A DNA stretch of 58,133 bases from Methanosarcina vacuolata Z-761 (GTDB taxonomy: Archaea; Halobacteriota; Methanosarcinia; Methanosarcinales; Methanosarcinaceae): contig NZ_CP009519.1 of assembly GCF_000969905.1 (NCBI RefSeq), positions 1-58,133 of the forward strand, given 5' to 3'. A program made the position numbers and the translations under genes. This document shows positions 17,786-27,250 of the stretch, piece after piece (the first letter of the stretch is position 1; the number at the start of each line of letters is the position of its first letter). A model generated the notes under the pieces. The model worked only from the letters and a program-made list of their open reading frames with translations, did not search any database and had not been told where the DNA came from.

Positions 17786-19099
17786 TTAAAGTAGACCATA
17801 AAGTATTACAACATCATCAAAATCGATGTTATCATTATTATTATAGTCAAAAAGAATAACAGGAGCATTTTCTTCTATCCACTCCATGTTATCATAGTAT
17901 GCCACTACATCATCAAAGTCCACGTTTCCGTTTCCATTGATATCCTCACAGAGACCATCATGGTTAAAGTCAGTTGGAGGATTAGTGTAACCTGGGAAAA
18001 CTACATTCTCAAAAACATTAATTGTAGCTAATGCTGAATCCGTACCGTTTTCATTGCTTGCTGTCAGATTGACTGTATAAGTTTCTGCAGTTATAAACTC
18101 ATGAACTGGATTACTTTCGTAAGTATCAATAACTCCATCGTTTTCAAAGTCCCAGGCAATAGATTCTGCATTTTCTGACAGGTTTGTAAACTGGACAGTT
18201 AGAGGAGCAAAACCGCTGGTAACATTAGCAGTAAAGTCTGCGTGTATATTGTCATTATATTGATACACCTGATAGTCCCCAGAAGCAAGCACATATAAGT
18301 TGTCATTGGCCACGACCAGTGCAGTTGGATAACTAAGCCCGGTATATTGAGTTAAATAACTAAAGTTACTGTCATACTCAATCACCCTGTTGTTGTAGTA
18401 GTCAGCTACATAAATATTTCCAGACGGACTGTTCGCGACTGCTATACTGCTATTAAATTGTGTGTTACCAGTTCCTTTGCTACCTAAACTTGAGACATAA
18501 TTTCCATCTAAATCAAATTTCTGTACCCTGTAATTACCCATATCAGCAACATATACATAATTTCCACTTACAGTGATTCCAGCTGGCGATTTCAGACTTC
18601 CATTATCTGATCCTGGTGTACCCCAGCTTGTTAAATAGCTGCCCGAAGAGTCTAGTTTCTGAATCCTGTTATTTTCCATATCTGAAACATATATATTCCC
18701 TGAAGAATCCAATGCAATCCCAGTAGGAAAATTAAAGTACCCATTTTCAGTCCCAGTACTGCCCCAGGTATTTAATCGAGTACCGGCTGAATTGAATTTC
18801 TGGATTGAATCGTTCACAGTCGCATAGATATTTCCAGCTGAATCGATTGCAATATCTCTAGCAGATATGTTGAATTCTGTGATATATTCGCCATTTCCGC
18901 TGAATTTCTGTACCCGGTTATCAAGCTCAGCTACATAGATATTACCGGAAGTATCAGTTGCAATTCCACTCATGCCGTAAAATTGCCTTTCACCATTTCC
19001 AAATGAACCCCATGTCTGCGGAGATGTAAATTGAGCCGAAGCAATTGAGACAAGGGAAAGAGCACCAACCAGTGCTAATATCATTACTAATTTCTTCAT
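17786..19099 (-). CDS. Secreted NHL-repeat/PKD protein with dockerin
   Basis: 437 residues. Signal peptide 1-22 (MKKLVMILALVGALSLVSIA). About six NHL repeats (25-285), each with a GIALDSSGNIYVSDMENNRI-like core, should fold as a beta-propeller. One PKD domain (about 286-365) and a dockerin (about 368-437) with loops DINGNGNVDFDD and DYNNNDNIDFDD follow; the linker is again FPGYTNPP. It starts two bases after the stop of the preceding gene with GGAGG in that gene's last codons, so it is translationally coupled. NHL propellers usually bind protein or glycan partners. A docked, extracellular binding module is the likely role. Confidence 0.85.
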   Translation of the reverse strand: MKKLVMILALVGALSLVSIASAQFTSPQTWGSFGNGERQFYGMSGIATDTSGNIYVAELDNRVQKFSGNGEYITEFNISARDIAIDSAGNIYATVNDSIQKFNSAGTRLNTWGSTGTENGYFNFPTGIALDSSGNIYVSDMENNRIQKLDSSGSYLTSWGTPGSDNGSLKSPAGITVSGNYVYVADMGNYRVQKFDLDGNYVSSLGSKGTGNTQFNSSIAVANSPSGNIYVADYYNNRVIEYDSNFSYLTQYTGLSYPTALVVANDNLYVLASGDYQVYQYNDNIHADFTANVTSGFAPLTVQFTNLSENAESIAWDFENDGVIDTYESNPVHEFITAETYTVNLTASNENGTDSALATINVFENVVFPGYTNPPTDFNHDGLCEDINGNGNVDFDDVVAYYDNMEWIEENAPVILFDYNNNDNIDFDDVVILYGLL

Positions 19100-19101
19100 C
19101 T

Positions 19102-21513
19102 TCAGGCCTCCAGTGTAATAGTATGCGTCCCAGTCGACAGATCCATCCAGAAAATCGTATCCACTCCATTGGTTTTTGTATTCAGTGCTACACCATCAAG
19201 TTTAGGAGAGTAAGTTCCTTCGACTCTCATAGAAAAGCCCTTTACTGCGTCAGGATTGCGATTCACAACAGTGTAAGTATTCGCTCCTGTGCATTTCACT
19301 TCTACATTGCTTGCAGCAATCCAGTAATCAATATACTCAGATACGGTTGGATTCCAGAGCCTACCTGCTTGTTTTTGGGCTGAGATATTGCTCAATAACC
19401 CATCAAAGGTTTCATTGATTTCATGCGTGGATTTATTATAATAATAGTCAGAAGACGACGAATTGTCAGGCCAATAATCATGCCATATACTTAACCCGTA
19501 AGTTGACAGCATGTCATCAATTGTACTGTTACCGTAACAGGTAAGTGCCAGTCCTTTTCCTGTAGCGCATGATTTCCACTGATAAAGAGAAGTACCATTG
19601 TCAAGTGCCAGATTTGTGTTTTGCCAAACGACATCAACAGGCAACCCAACTGAGCGAACCTTGGATGTACTGAGGTCTCCTTCAGCCGTTACATCAATAA
19701 AAGCCCAGGCATATGGCATGTCATACTGCTGGAACAAATCCATAATGTAATACTCGCTTGCAGGATCCCATCCAAGGCTCTTTAATTGAGAGTTTCTGGC
19801 ACCACTAGCCAGACCGTGATCTATCCAATTCCGACAGGTATAATTTGTAGCATACCAGGGTAGATAAGTTTCTGTCATACTACGGTCAGGAAGACCTTCA
19901 TTTACTCTTGAGGTAAAACTATGCGGCGTTATTTCAAAACCGTGATCATACATTTCATCAGTTACCGATTTCAGCGCAGGACTATCCAGGCCTTCCCCAC
20001 CATACGACGAAACCGCAAATACAGACCAGGTCCCTGTAAGATTATGACCAATGAAACCTTTTTTTCCGTAAACAGGACTCGTAGTATTATTGGTTCCATA
20101 CATAACAGTCCGCAGTGAATCGTGATCTGTATAATCTGCGTGTTCTGCAAAAATTAAGGCACCCAAATATCCAGAAGGAACAGGCATAGGAGTTAACTGA
20201 GGTGAAGAAAGCGGAAAGTCCAATGAACTAGTTCTAGTAACACCAGCATCCCTGGTTTGATAATATGAATATACCTCTTTACCGGTCTCATTATACAGTA
20301 CATTGCATTGAACCTCTGCATTGTCTGTGTACAGCATAACGTTATTTCCATTAATCGTGTTCAGGCCTTCTCCATAGAATTCATATGCACTGCCACCATT
20401 TACAGACACGCCGTCTTTTCTGGTCTGAGTCTGTCCCAAATAAGTAACTGAATGATTAAGATTAAAAGAGTCTTTAGATAACAAACAGGTATCTTGAACA
20501 CTACGATTCTTTCCTGTGTATGTTAAAACAGCACTTGACCCAGGAGCATAGCAGTCTTTCCATTGAACGCCATTAATTGCGGCTTCTACAAGCAAACAGC
20601 TAGCCAGTGATTCATTATTATTCTGAAAAAAAGGCGTCCCTACAGAGCTATAAACATCCAAATTATTATCCAATACATTTAAACCATTATCAGACTGCTG
20701 AATCGCATATGACCCCATATACCTGGGTAACCCACCATCACCATAAACCAGTTTTTTAATGATGGTTATATCATCAGGAGAAACACACCTTAAACTCTTA
20801 TAATTTTGTAAAACCTCATTCTGGGAAAGTGACCTATTGTAGAGTCTAAAAGTATACGTACTACAGTTACTGTAGGTTAATCCAGAACCAAAGCCCATGG
20901 TGATATTTTTAGTGTTCCTTACTATCGGTGAATCCCAGATACGAGGCTCAGCTGAATCCATCCCATTTACATAAATGTGAGTAACATTATTATCATAAGT
21001 TGCTACGATATGGTATAGCTGGCCAGCAACAAGATTGATGTTTGAGTTATACCCTCTTTGACCGCTCTCCAAGACTGCACTAAAACGGATATTATTGTAA
21101 GGATCATCAGGTGAACAACTCAGATACCAGCCATTAAGTGGTCCGCTACTATACTTGCTCACAAGTGATCCATATCTCGAGAATGTATTAATTGAGCCAA
21201 AGAATTCAATCGATATAGGACCGGAAACATCAACCTGTTCATTACCAGAAATCTCTATCTTACTATCAACGCCATTAAGGTTTATGTAATTCGCACCAGT
21301 TGATTGATTTGTCTCTTGAGTTACATTCGTAGCATAGCCAGTATTATTATTTCCGCTGAGATCTACCAGTGTATCCCCAGATAAACTACCGTTATAATAA
21401 ACAACCAACCCATCTGTTACCGGTACTACACATGTTACAGGTGCTGCTTGAGCACATGAAACGAGCAATAACACTCCCATTACTATTAGTAAAAAAAACC
21501 GATTATTTACCAT
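19102..21513 (-). CDS. Large secreted protein: LamG domain plus unknown catalytic-like region
   Basis: 803 residues. Signal peptide 1-23, then a LamG/concanavalin-like domain (about 27-240; GLVVYYNGSLSGDTLVDLSG, IVATYDNNVTHIYVNG, YTFRLYNRSLS). The remaining 550 residues share long blocks with the paralogue at 22320-24746: YGDGGLPRYMGS, SPQLTPMP-PSGYLG/FG, H-AD---DSL-T-MYGTN, GFEI-PH, WIDHGL, WHDY, WNPTVS-YIDYW. The conserved His/Asp set is what a deacetylase- or glycosidase-type barrel would need, but I do not recognise the family. ATG 21513 is preceded by AAGGGAATG. It has no dockerin itself, but is coupled to the dockerin-bearing NHL gene. Confidence 0.8.
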   Translation of the reverse strand: MVNNRFFLLIVMGVLLLVSCAQAAPVTCVVPVTDGLVVYYNGSLSGDTLVDLSGNNNTGYATNVTQETNQSTGANYINLNGVDSKIEISGNEQVDVSGPISIEFFGSINTFSRYGSLVSKYSSGPLNGWYLSCSPDDPYNNIRFSAVLESGQRGYNSNINLVAGQLYHIVATYDNNVTHIYVNGMDSAEPRIWDSPIVRNTKNITMGFGSGLTYSNCSTYTFRLYNRSLSQNEVLQNYKSLRCVSPDDITIIKKLVYGDGGLPRYMGSYAIQQSDNGLNVLDNNLDVYSSVGTPFFQNNNESLASCLLVEAAINGVQWKDCYAPGSSAVLTYTGKNRSVQDTCLLSKDSFNLNHSVTYLGQTQTRKDGVSVNGGSAYEFYGEGLNTINGNNVMLYTDNAEVQCNVLYNETGKEVYSYYQTRDAGVTRTSSLDFPLSSPQLTPMPVPSGYLGALIFAEHADYTDHDSLRTVMYGTNNTTSPVYGKKGFIGHNLTGTWSVFAVSSYGGEGLDSPALKSVTDEMYDHGFEITPHSFTSRVNEGLPDRSMTETYLPWYATNYTCRNWIDHGLASGARNSQLKSLGWDPASEYYIMDLFQQYDMPYAWAFIDVTAEGDLSTSKVRSVGLPVDVVWQNTNLALDNGTSLYQWKSCATGKGLALTCYGNSTIDDMLSTYGLSIWHDYWPDNSSSSDYYYNKSTHEINETFDGLLSNISAQKQAGRLWNPTVSEYIDYWIAASNVEVKCTGANTYTVVNRNPDAVKGFSMRVEGTYSPKLDGVALNTKTNGVDTIFWMDLSTGTHTITLEA

Positions 21514-21943
21514 GAGATCTACATTCCCTTTTTAGTTCGGTGATTATCAACTTCCAGCTGCTGTCACATGTATTAAGGCGCATGTTGGCACTACCACAGC
21601 TCCTTTCTAACAAGAACATGTGAATTCTTTTTTCAGGGCAAGGTGACAGTAGTGATGAAAACCTCAAATTATCGAATAATCTTCGTGTGTTGCCTGCTTT
21701 CAAGAAATATCACATATATAAAATATAAATACTGTTGTGAATGATTAGTGTTCCCATCGTATATAACACTTACTAAAATAAATGAAACTCTAAGAAGTAA
21801 GGAATATTTATCGTTTAGAAATGATTCAAGTATAATACCAAGGTATTTGTTGCCAAGAATCATTATTGAGATAATGAAAGTATGGATCAATTTCTGAACT
21901 GCAAATTTGAAGTTATATTTTTATCATTCCTTAGCATTGAACC

Positions 21944-21984
21944 CATGAACTTCAAGGAAGCTAAAGACCCAGGGGTTTTACGGA
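21944..21984 (-). repeat. Degenerate IS605-type right-end relic
   Basis: Plus strand ATGAACTTCAAGG, AAGCTAAAGACCCAGG, GGTTTTACGG. It matches the order GTGAACTACC / CTAAAGACTT / GGGGTTTTACGC seen at 1310 and, inverted, at 37191. No transposase is attached. Confidence 0.5.
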
Positions 21985-22101
21985 TTCTGTTCCAAAATCT
22001 AGTGATTTTTGCATTTTTGGATTGAAAATCTGAATTCGCAAGAAGAATCCAGTTATCATCAAAACCAATATTCGATATCTAAAGACTTCAATTCTTAAGT
22101 C

Positions 22102-22143
22102 GTATCACAAGGATTGTGACTAGTATCACAAGGATTGTGACTA
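22102..22143. repeat. Tandem palindrome, two 21-base copies
   Basis: Two exact, adjacent copies of GTATCACAAGGATTGTGAC plus TA. Each contains the dyad TCACAA-GGA-TTGTGA. The arrangement is like a double operator or a binding site for a dimeric regulator, about 590 bases before the 803-residue gene. The regulator is unknown. Confidence 0.7.
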
Positions 22144-22319
22144 ATTACAAGGTCCAATGATTTTGAACTTTACATTCATCACTAGATTTTGGTACTGAGT
22201 CGTTTTACGCTTCTTTAGATAAAATTGTCAATTTTCCAAAAACTTCACAAAACCTTGATTTTGTAAACTTTCACCTACAAATACTCCTATGAAAAAAATT
22301 AAATTGTTTAAGGAATTTT

Positions 22320-24746
22320 TTAAATCCTCGCAAGTGTCAGTAAATGTGTACCAGGTGAAAGGTCCATCCAGAATACCGTGTCGTTTCCGTTCTTTTTGGT
22401 AGTCAAATCATTGCCATCTATTTTCACGGTATATGATCCAGTGACCCGCATAGCATAACCAGGGACAGGATCAGAATTATGGTTGATCAAAGTGTATGTG
22501 TCTTGACCAGTACACTTACATTCAACGTTACATGCAGCTCTCCAGTAGTCGATATACTGACTTACAGTTGGGTTCCAAATCCTACCAGCTGCATTTTGTT
22601 CAGATATATTTAGCAAAAGATTGTCATATTTCTCGTTGATGCTGTAAGGATTGCCTTTAGTAAAATAATAGTCTTCAAAGGTAGCATCATTTTGCGCAGT
22701 GTAATCATGCCAGAAACAGACCCCATAACTGTTAACCATAGTTTGAAGTGTTTCTTTGTTGAAATAATCCAAAGCAGTTTTATCTGGTGCCCAGGTTGAA
22801 GTCCATTCGTACATTGGCGTGCCATTGTCCCAGGTAAAATTTGTATTCGTCCAAACAACATCATAGGGAAGCCCAAGAGACTGAATACGACTCGTAGAAA
22901 GACCGTTTCTTACCGGAACGTCTTGATACGCCCAGGCATACTGAAAACCATATTCGCGCATTAAATCCCCTATATAATACTGCGGTGAGTTTTTGTCCAG
23001 GCCCAAACTCTTTAAACCAGTGTTTCTATTTCCTCCATTTAACCCATGGTCAATCCAATTTTGTGAAGAGTAACTGCTGGAGTACAAGGGTAAATAGTAT
23101 CCAGTAGTCTCACGAGTTGGGTTACCTTCGCCAGCCGAACCAATTACATTGTGAGGTATTATTTCAAAACCTTCTTCCTGCATATCATCAAGTATTGATT
23201 TAAACGAGGCGTTATCAAAACCAACTCCACCGCCAGAAGAAGCTGCAAATGCTGCCCATGTGCAGATTAGCCCATGCCCGATATACCCTTTTGTACCATA
23301 AGTAGAATTATTTACGTCGTTGGTTCCGTACATCATTGTTTTCAGGGAATCCGGATCCTGGGCATCAGCATGAATTGCAAAACTTAGAGAACCAAAGTAT
23401 CCACTCGGACAGGGCATTGGAGTCAATTGTGGAGAAAAAAGAGGCAGCTCAACTGAATTGCTCCGGGTAGTTCCAGACGTGCGATTTTGATAATAGTTAT
23501 AGATAGCTGCACCTGATGAGTCCAAGATACAATCACTTTGAATCTCACCATTATCGGTGTAGGCCTGAACAGTGTCTTCTGAGATTGTGTTCAATCCATC
23601 ACCATAAAATTGAAAAGCATTACCAGTGACTGGAACTGCATCTTTACGAACCAGTGAGTCTGCAGTATAAGTCACAGAATTTGAAAGATGAAGAGAATTA
23701 TTTGTAAGACTGATATCTTCCAGCCTGTTTCGGTTATTCCCAGAAAATGACAGTGAAGCAGAAGAACCAGGTGCATAATAATTCTTCCATTTTACACCTG
23801 AGATTAAAAAGTCCGAAAGGACGTAATTGGTCTCTTCGCTTCCGTTATCCTGATAATATGGCGTTGATACCGACCCAAGAGAAGACATATTCGAGTCAAC
23901 CACGCTCACTCCGGATCCTGACTGGCTCATAGCATGTGAACCCATATATCGAGGCAACCCACCGTCACCGTATGCCTTTTTCTTCAGGTCGACGATGTCC
24001 GAAGGAAGCTCTGGCACATATCTCCATCTGTCGTTTTGATAATTCTGCTGTACTTCAGATGATGTCAAAGCGCGATCATAGAGTCTGAAAGCCAACATAT
24101 TGCAATTGAGATAATTCAGACCATTCTCTGCATAAGCAATCGACGTGTTGTAATTATTTCCGGACATTGAGGCCGCCCATATTGGACTATTATCAGTGGA
24201 CGAATCAACACCATTGACATAAACGTGTGCGATATTTCCGTCGTATGTTGCCACAATATCATAAACTTGACCAGCTACAAAAGGAATATCGGATCTAAAG
24301 TGATGCAAAACCCCGTCCGAGTCGTACAATCCAAATACTATTTTTTTTAAAGAAGGATCACTCCTGCACGACAGATACCACCCTGTACCTTCTTCGTCGG
24401 AATATTTCGAAACGATTGCCCCGTAACTGGAAAACTCGTTGATTGAGCCTATGAATTCTATAGAGATTTCGGATGTGATGTTTGTGTTCGCGTTGTTGAG
24501 AATATTTGCCTGGCTATTCGAACCTGAAAAAGAAACATAATTAGCGCCTGTGGATAACAGCATCCCTTGAGTGGCATTTATAAGATACCCATTATTGTGA
24601 TTCCCAGATTCATCCAGTAGAATATTATCAGTGATATTCCCATTATACGAGGCCACTAATCCGTTTGTTACGGGTGATGCTACTCCAGGAAATGCCAACA
24701 TGGAGAGCAGCAACAACCCTAATAAAACTTTAGATATATTTATCAT
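22320..24746 (-). CDS. Large secreted protein: LamG domain plus unknown catalytic-like region (paralogue)
   Basis: 808 residues. Signal peptide 1-23 (MINISKVLLGLLLLSMLAFP). LamG-like domain (about 26-245) with GLVASYNGNITDNILLDESG and IVATYDGNIAHVYVNG. The rest matches the 803-residue protein block for block, including YGDGGLPRYMGSHA, IHADAQDPDSLKTMMYGTN, GFEIIPH, WIDHGL, FWHDY and WNPTVSQYIDYW. ATG 24746 follows AAGGAATGAAAAACT. It was copied by gene duplication but has its own 800-base upstream gap, so it is separately expressed. A surface polysaccharide-acting enzyme is a guess from the LamG module and neighbours. Confidence 0.8.
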   Translation of the reverse strand: MINISKVLLGLLLLSMLAFPGVASPVTNGLVASYNGNITDNILLDESGNHNNGYLINATQGMLLSTGANYVSFSGSNSQANILNNANTNITSEISIEFIGSINEFSSYGAIVSKYSDEEGTGWYLSCRSDPSLKKIVFGLYDSDGVLHHFRSDIPFVAGQVYDIVATYDGNIAHVYVNGVDSSTDNSPIWAASMSGNNYNTSIAYAENGLNYLNCNMLAFRLYDRALTSSEVQQNYQNDRWRYVPELPSDIVDLKKKAYGDGGLPRYMGSHAMSQSGSGVSVVDSNMSSLGSVSTPYYQDNGSEETNYVLSDFLISGVKWKNYYAPGSSASLSFSGNNRNRLEDISLTNNSLHLSNSVTYTADSLVRKDAVPVTGNAFQFYGDGLNTISEDTVQAYTDNGEIQSDCILDSSGAAIYNYYQNRTSGTTRSNSVELPLFSPQLTPMPCPSGYFGSLSFAIHADAQDPDSLKTMMYGTNDVNNSTYGTKGYIGHGLICTWAAFAASSGGGVGFDNASFKSILDDMQEEGFEIIPHNVIGSAGEGNPTRETTGYYLPLYSSSYSSQNWIDHGLNGGNRNTGLKSLGLDKNSPQYYIGDLMREYGFQYAWAYQDVPVRNGLSTSRIQSLGLPYDVVWTNTNFTWDNGTPMYEWTSTWAPDKTALDYFNKETLQTMVNSYGVCFWHDYTAQNDATFEDYYFTKGNPYSINEKYDNLLLNISEQNAAGRIWNPTVSQYIDYWRAACNVECKCTGQDTYTLINHNSDPVPGYAMRVTGSYTVKIDGNDLTTKKNGNDTVFWMDLSPGTHLLTLARI

Positions 24747-25310
24747 AGTTTTTCATTCCTTTTGTTCAAGGTATCGATATCAGTAGCATGTTTTTAGAAA
24801 TTATCACATTATTCATATTAAATTTATGTCTTGATAATATAACGTATAACATGTATATAAACCCATAAACTGTTTAAATAATTATAGACTGTTTTGCTGT
24901 TATGCGGGTATGCATGCAAGTGAGCAATAATATATGTATAAATGTATACAAATATCCAAGTATCCAAGTATTCAAGTAAGATAATATACATCAGAAAAAA
25001 GAAAGCAAAATTTACCGTAACCTTGCTTCAACCTCTGAGCAGGAGACACCTTTCTCAAAATGAAGCGTCAGGCTAAGAATTCAGGATAGGTGACTGACAT
25101 TAATTTCAAGCATCATTTGTGATTTGGTCGAGATGTACATTCAAGCATCATTTGTGATTTGGTCGAGATGTACAGGTCTCATCTGTAAACCATTTTTACT
25201 TAACATGAGTATAGCACTCTACAATACCTAGACAGACATATAACTATATAAACAAATTAATATATAACAAATATTGTTAGACAAATCTTCAAGTATGAAA
25301 GTATACATAA
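24747..25310. other. Intergenic region with promoter-like tracts
   Basis: No gene. On the minus strand, TTTATATACATGTTATACG (about 24838-24860) and TTTAAACAGTTTATGG are candidate TATA tracts for the 808-residue gene. A 35-base direct repeat follows (25105-25174). Confidence 0.45.
25105..25174. repeat. Two tandem copies of a 35-base unit
   Basis: Two identical adjacent copies (25105-25139 and 25140-25174) containing CATCATTTGTGATTTGG and TCGAGATGTACA. Located between the secreted-protein block and the parA repeat array. Function unknown. Confidence 0.85.
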
Positions 25311-25675
25311 ATACAAAAATACTTACATATAAAAATACTTACATACAAAAATACTCATATACAAAAATACTTACATACAAAAATAATTATATACAAAAAT
25401 AATTACATACAAAAATACTTACATACAAAAATACTTACATACAAAAGTACTCACATACAAAAATACTCATATACAAAAATACTTACATACAAAAATAATT
25501 ATATACAAAAATACTTACATACAAAAATAATTACATACAAAAATAATTACATACAAAAGTACTCACATACAAAAATACTCATATACAAAAATACTCATAT
25601 ACAAAAATACTCATATACAAAAATACTCATATACAAAAAGACTCATATACAAAAATACTCATATACAAAAAAACA
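25311..25675. repeat. Array of about 23 16-base repeats, candidate partition site
   Basis: Unit AYATACAAAAATAMTY, strictly 16 bases long, about 23 times in a row. The variants at the fourth-last positions (ACTT, ACTC, AATT) alternate between copies. It lies 290 bases upstream of parA. Iteron-like direct repeats beside a ParA and ribbon-helix-helix pair are typical centromere sites of low-copy plasmids; that role is inferred from position. A degenerate single unit recurs around 25755-25770. Confidence 0.85.
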
Positions 25676-25876
25676 AATTAGAAAGCCTTCTAGAGATCAA
25701 AATGCAACAAGTCAAGAAAAAGTATTCAATGATATTAGATTATAGGTATGAGTATATACAAAAATACAAGCATAACTGCATATAAGTATAGTTATATACT
25801 GACAGATATAGGAACAAATATTCTTAATTACAGGTATACAAATAAACATAAAAACAATTATCCAATTATGTATGTT

Positions 25877-25938
25877 GTGAACTACCCCTCTCTAAACTCT
25901 TCGCAAAGCTCAGAGTTTTATGGAAGGGACTTCACGCC
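25877..25938 (-). repeat. IS605-type right-end relic before parA
   Basis: Plus strand GTGAACTACCCCTCTCTAAA, then CTCTTCGCAAAGCTCAGAGT, then TTTATGG and a TTCACGCC end. It shares the GTGAACTACC terminus and hairpin layout with the other orphans. It ends 30 bases before parA and so may carry or displace that gene's promoter. Confidence 0.5.
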
Positions 25939-25967
25939 TTATTGTTAAAAATTAATGAGGTATATGC

Positions 25968-26732
25968 ATGGCCAGAACAGTAACTATTAACAATGTTAAA
26001 GGGGGGGTCGCCAAAACAACTACTGCAACAAACCTAGCTGCAGGGCTAGCTCGAAAAGGCAAACGGGTCTTATTAATAGACTCTGATCCTCAAGCAAACG
26101 CATCTTCAAATCTATATCCTGGATTAAGAGCAGAAAAAACAATAAAGGACTTGTTCCAGGGAACCCCGATAAACGAAGTTATTTCGCCATCCGTAGAAAC
26201 CGGATTGGATATTATTCCTTCTTGCCTGGCATTCTCAACAATTGAACTGGAACTGGCTGCTCATCTTGCCAGGGAAACAGTTCTAAAAAGAGCACTGAAA
26301 CCAATCGAAGAAAATTACGATATTATATTAATTGATACTCAGCCATCGGTCGGAGTGATCCCTATTAATGCATTGTGTGCAGCTGATGAGGTCATTATTC
26401 CTGTGCATGAGGCATACGCTCTGGATGCCATGAGCCAAATGGTCAATGTTATACTACAAGTCAAGCAGACACTGAATCCAGGTCTTGTGATAGGAGGAAT
26501 CCTGCTGACAATGTATGATCCAAGGACTACCCTGGCAAAAGAGGTCCGGGAAAGGTTGCTGAAAAATTTTGGTGCAATTCTGTTCGAGACAACTATCCCG
26601 AGAAATATTCGGCTAGCCGAATGTCCAACTCACAAAAAGTCAATCTTTGAGTATGCACCTGAATCAGCAGGGGCAGTAGCATACCAAACATTAACAGAAG
26701 AAGTTATGAAACGATGGGGGATGACAAAATGA
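25968..26732 (+). CDS. parA: ParA-type partition ATPase
   Basis: 254 residues. Deviant Walker A KGGVAKTT at 11-18, LLIDSDPQANAS at about 35-46 (Walker A'), and IILIDTQPS (Walker B). Length and motifs are those of Soj/ParA. There is no N-terminal DNA-binding domain, which is the type Ib plasmid arrangement. ATG 25968 follows GAGGTATATGC. The ATPase would move plasmid copies apart using its partner, encoded by the next gene (four-base overlap), bound to the 16-base repeats upstream. Confidence 0.95.
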   Translation: MARTVTINNVKGGVAKTTTATNLAAGLARKGKRVLLIDSDPQANASSNLYPGLRAEKTIKDLFQGTPINEVISPSVETGLDIIPSCLAFSTIELELAAHLARETVLKRALKPIEENYDIILIDTQPSVGVIPINALCAADEVIIPVHEAYALDAMSQMVNVILQVKQTLNPGLVIGGILLTMYDPRTTLAKEVRERLLKNFGAILFETTIPRNIRLAECPTHKKSIFEYAPESAGAVAYQTLTEEVMKRWGMTK

Positions 26733-27088
26733 GGACAGCTATAGGTAATACGACGATCGATGAAAACGACAATATAGGAGCTCTGCTGGGGCAGCAGCAA
26801 ACTCATGTTAACGAAAACACAGAAAGCTGGAAAGAAACACATGCAGGTAAAACCGAAAACGAGATAATGAGAAGTCAAGAAAAAATTACTGACAACGAGA
26901 AACTAAAACACAACCGATCTGCTAAATTTACTGATTTGGAAGTAGAGCAGTTAGAAAAGATAATGCTTGCAATCGGAACCGATAAAGTGTCCAAGGCCCT
27001 AAGATGGTGCCTGAGTAAAGCATGGGAAACACACAGGGATGAAATTGAAAAGATGGCTGAGGAAAAAAAGAAGATTGGTACGCTGTAA
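26729..27088 (+). CDS. ParA partner, ribbon-helix-helix-like DNA-binding protein
   Basis: 119 residues from ATG 26729, which overlaps the parA stop as ATGA; an upstream in-frame ATG (26714) is less likely. The N-terminal 60 residues are polar and probably disordered. The C-terminal part, SAKFTDLEVEQLEKIMLAIG followed by TDKVSKALRWCLSKAW, fits a strand-helix-helix pattern as in RHH/CopG proteins, with a charged tail. In type Ib systems the small RHH protein binds the centromere repeats and represses its own operon. Function is inferred from the position and fold pattern. Confidence 0.75.
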   Translation: MRTAIGNTTIDENDNIGALLGQQQTHVNENTESWKETHAGKTENEIMRSQEKITDNEKLKHNRSAKFTDLEVEQLEKIMLAIGTDKVSKALRWCLSKAWETHRDEIEKMAEEKKKIGTL

Positions 27089-27201
27089 AGTATAACGACT
27101 CCTATCTTTTAACATATTTGTAAATTCATGTCAATCTGTCGAAACTATACATACACTAATTTCCGACGTAACCCAAAATTAATTTGTTCATAGAATTATG
27201 T

Positions 27202-27236
27202 AGAATCACTAAGAGTCTGCGCAAGACAGTGATTCT
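27202..27236. terminator. Strong hairpin after the partition operon
   Basis: AGAATCACT pairs with AGTGATTCT (nine base pairs), with an inner TCT/AGA stem. It lies 110 bases after the parA partner gene. No long T-run follows on the plus strand, so the terminator role is tentative; it may also belong to the tnpB remnant next to it. Confidence 0.4.
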
Positions 27237-27250
27237 TCTGCACCCCTTTT

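Larger units (their letters stand above)
21514..22319. other. Intergenic region with IS relic and doubled palindrome
   Basis: No gene is supportable. It holds the upstream region of the 803-residue protein, an orphan right end (21944-21984), a tandem pair of operator-like palindromes (22102-22143), and a partial second relic (about 22198-22216, GTCGTTTTACGCTTC). Confidence 0.6.

Noticed and set aside
25311-25675. Possible CRISPR array
   Set aside because: The period is 16 bases with no unique spacers; it is a simple tandem direct repeat.
25748-25948. Plus-strand 66-codon frame before parA
   Set aside because: Low-complexity Tyr/Asn/Ile composition from the tail of the 16-base repeats, and it runs into an IS right-end relic.
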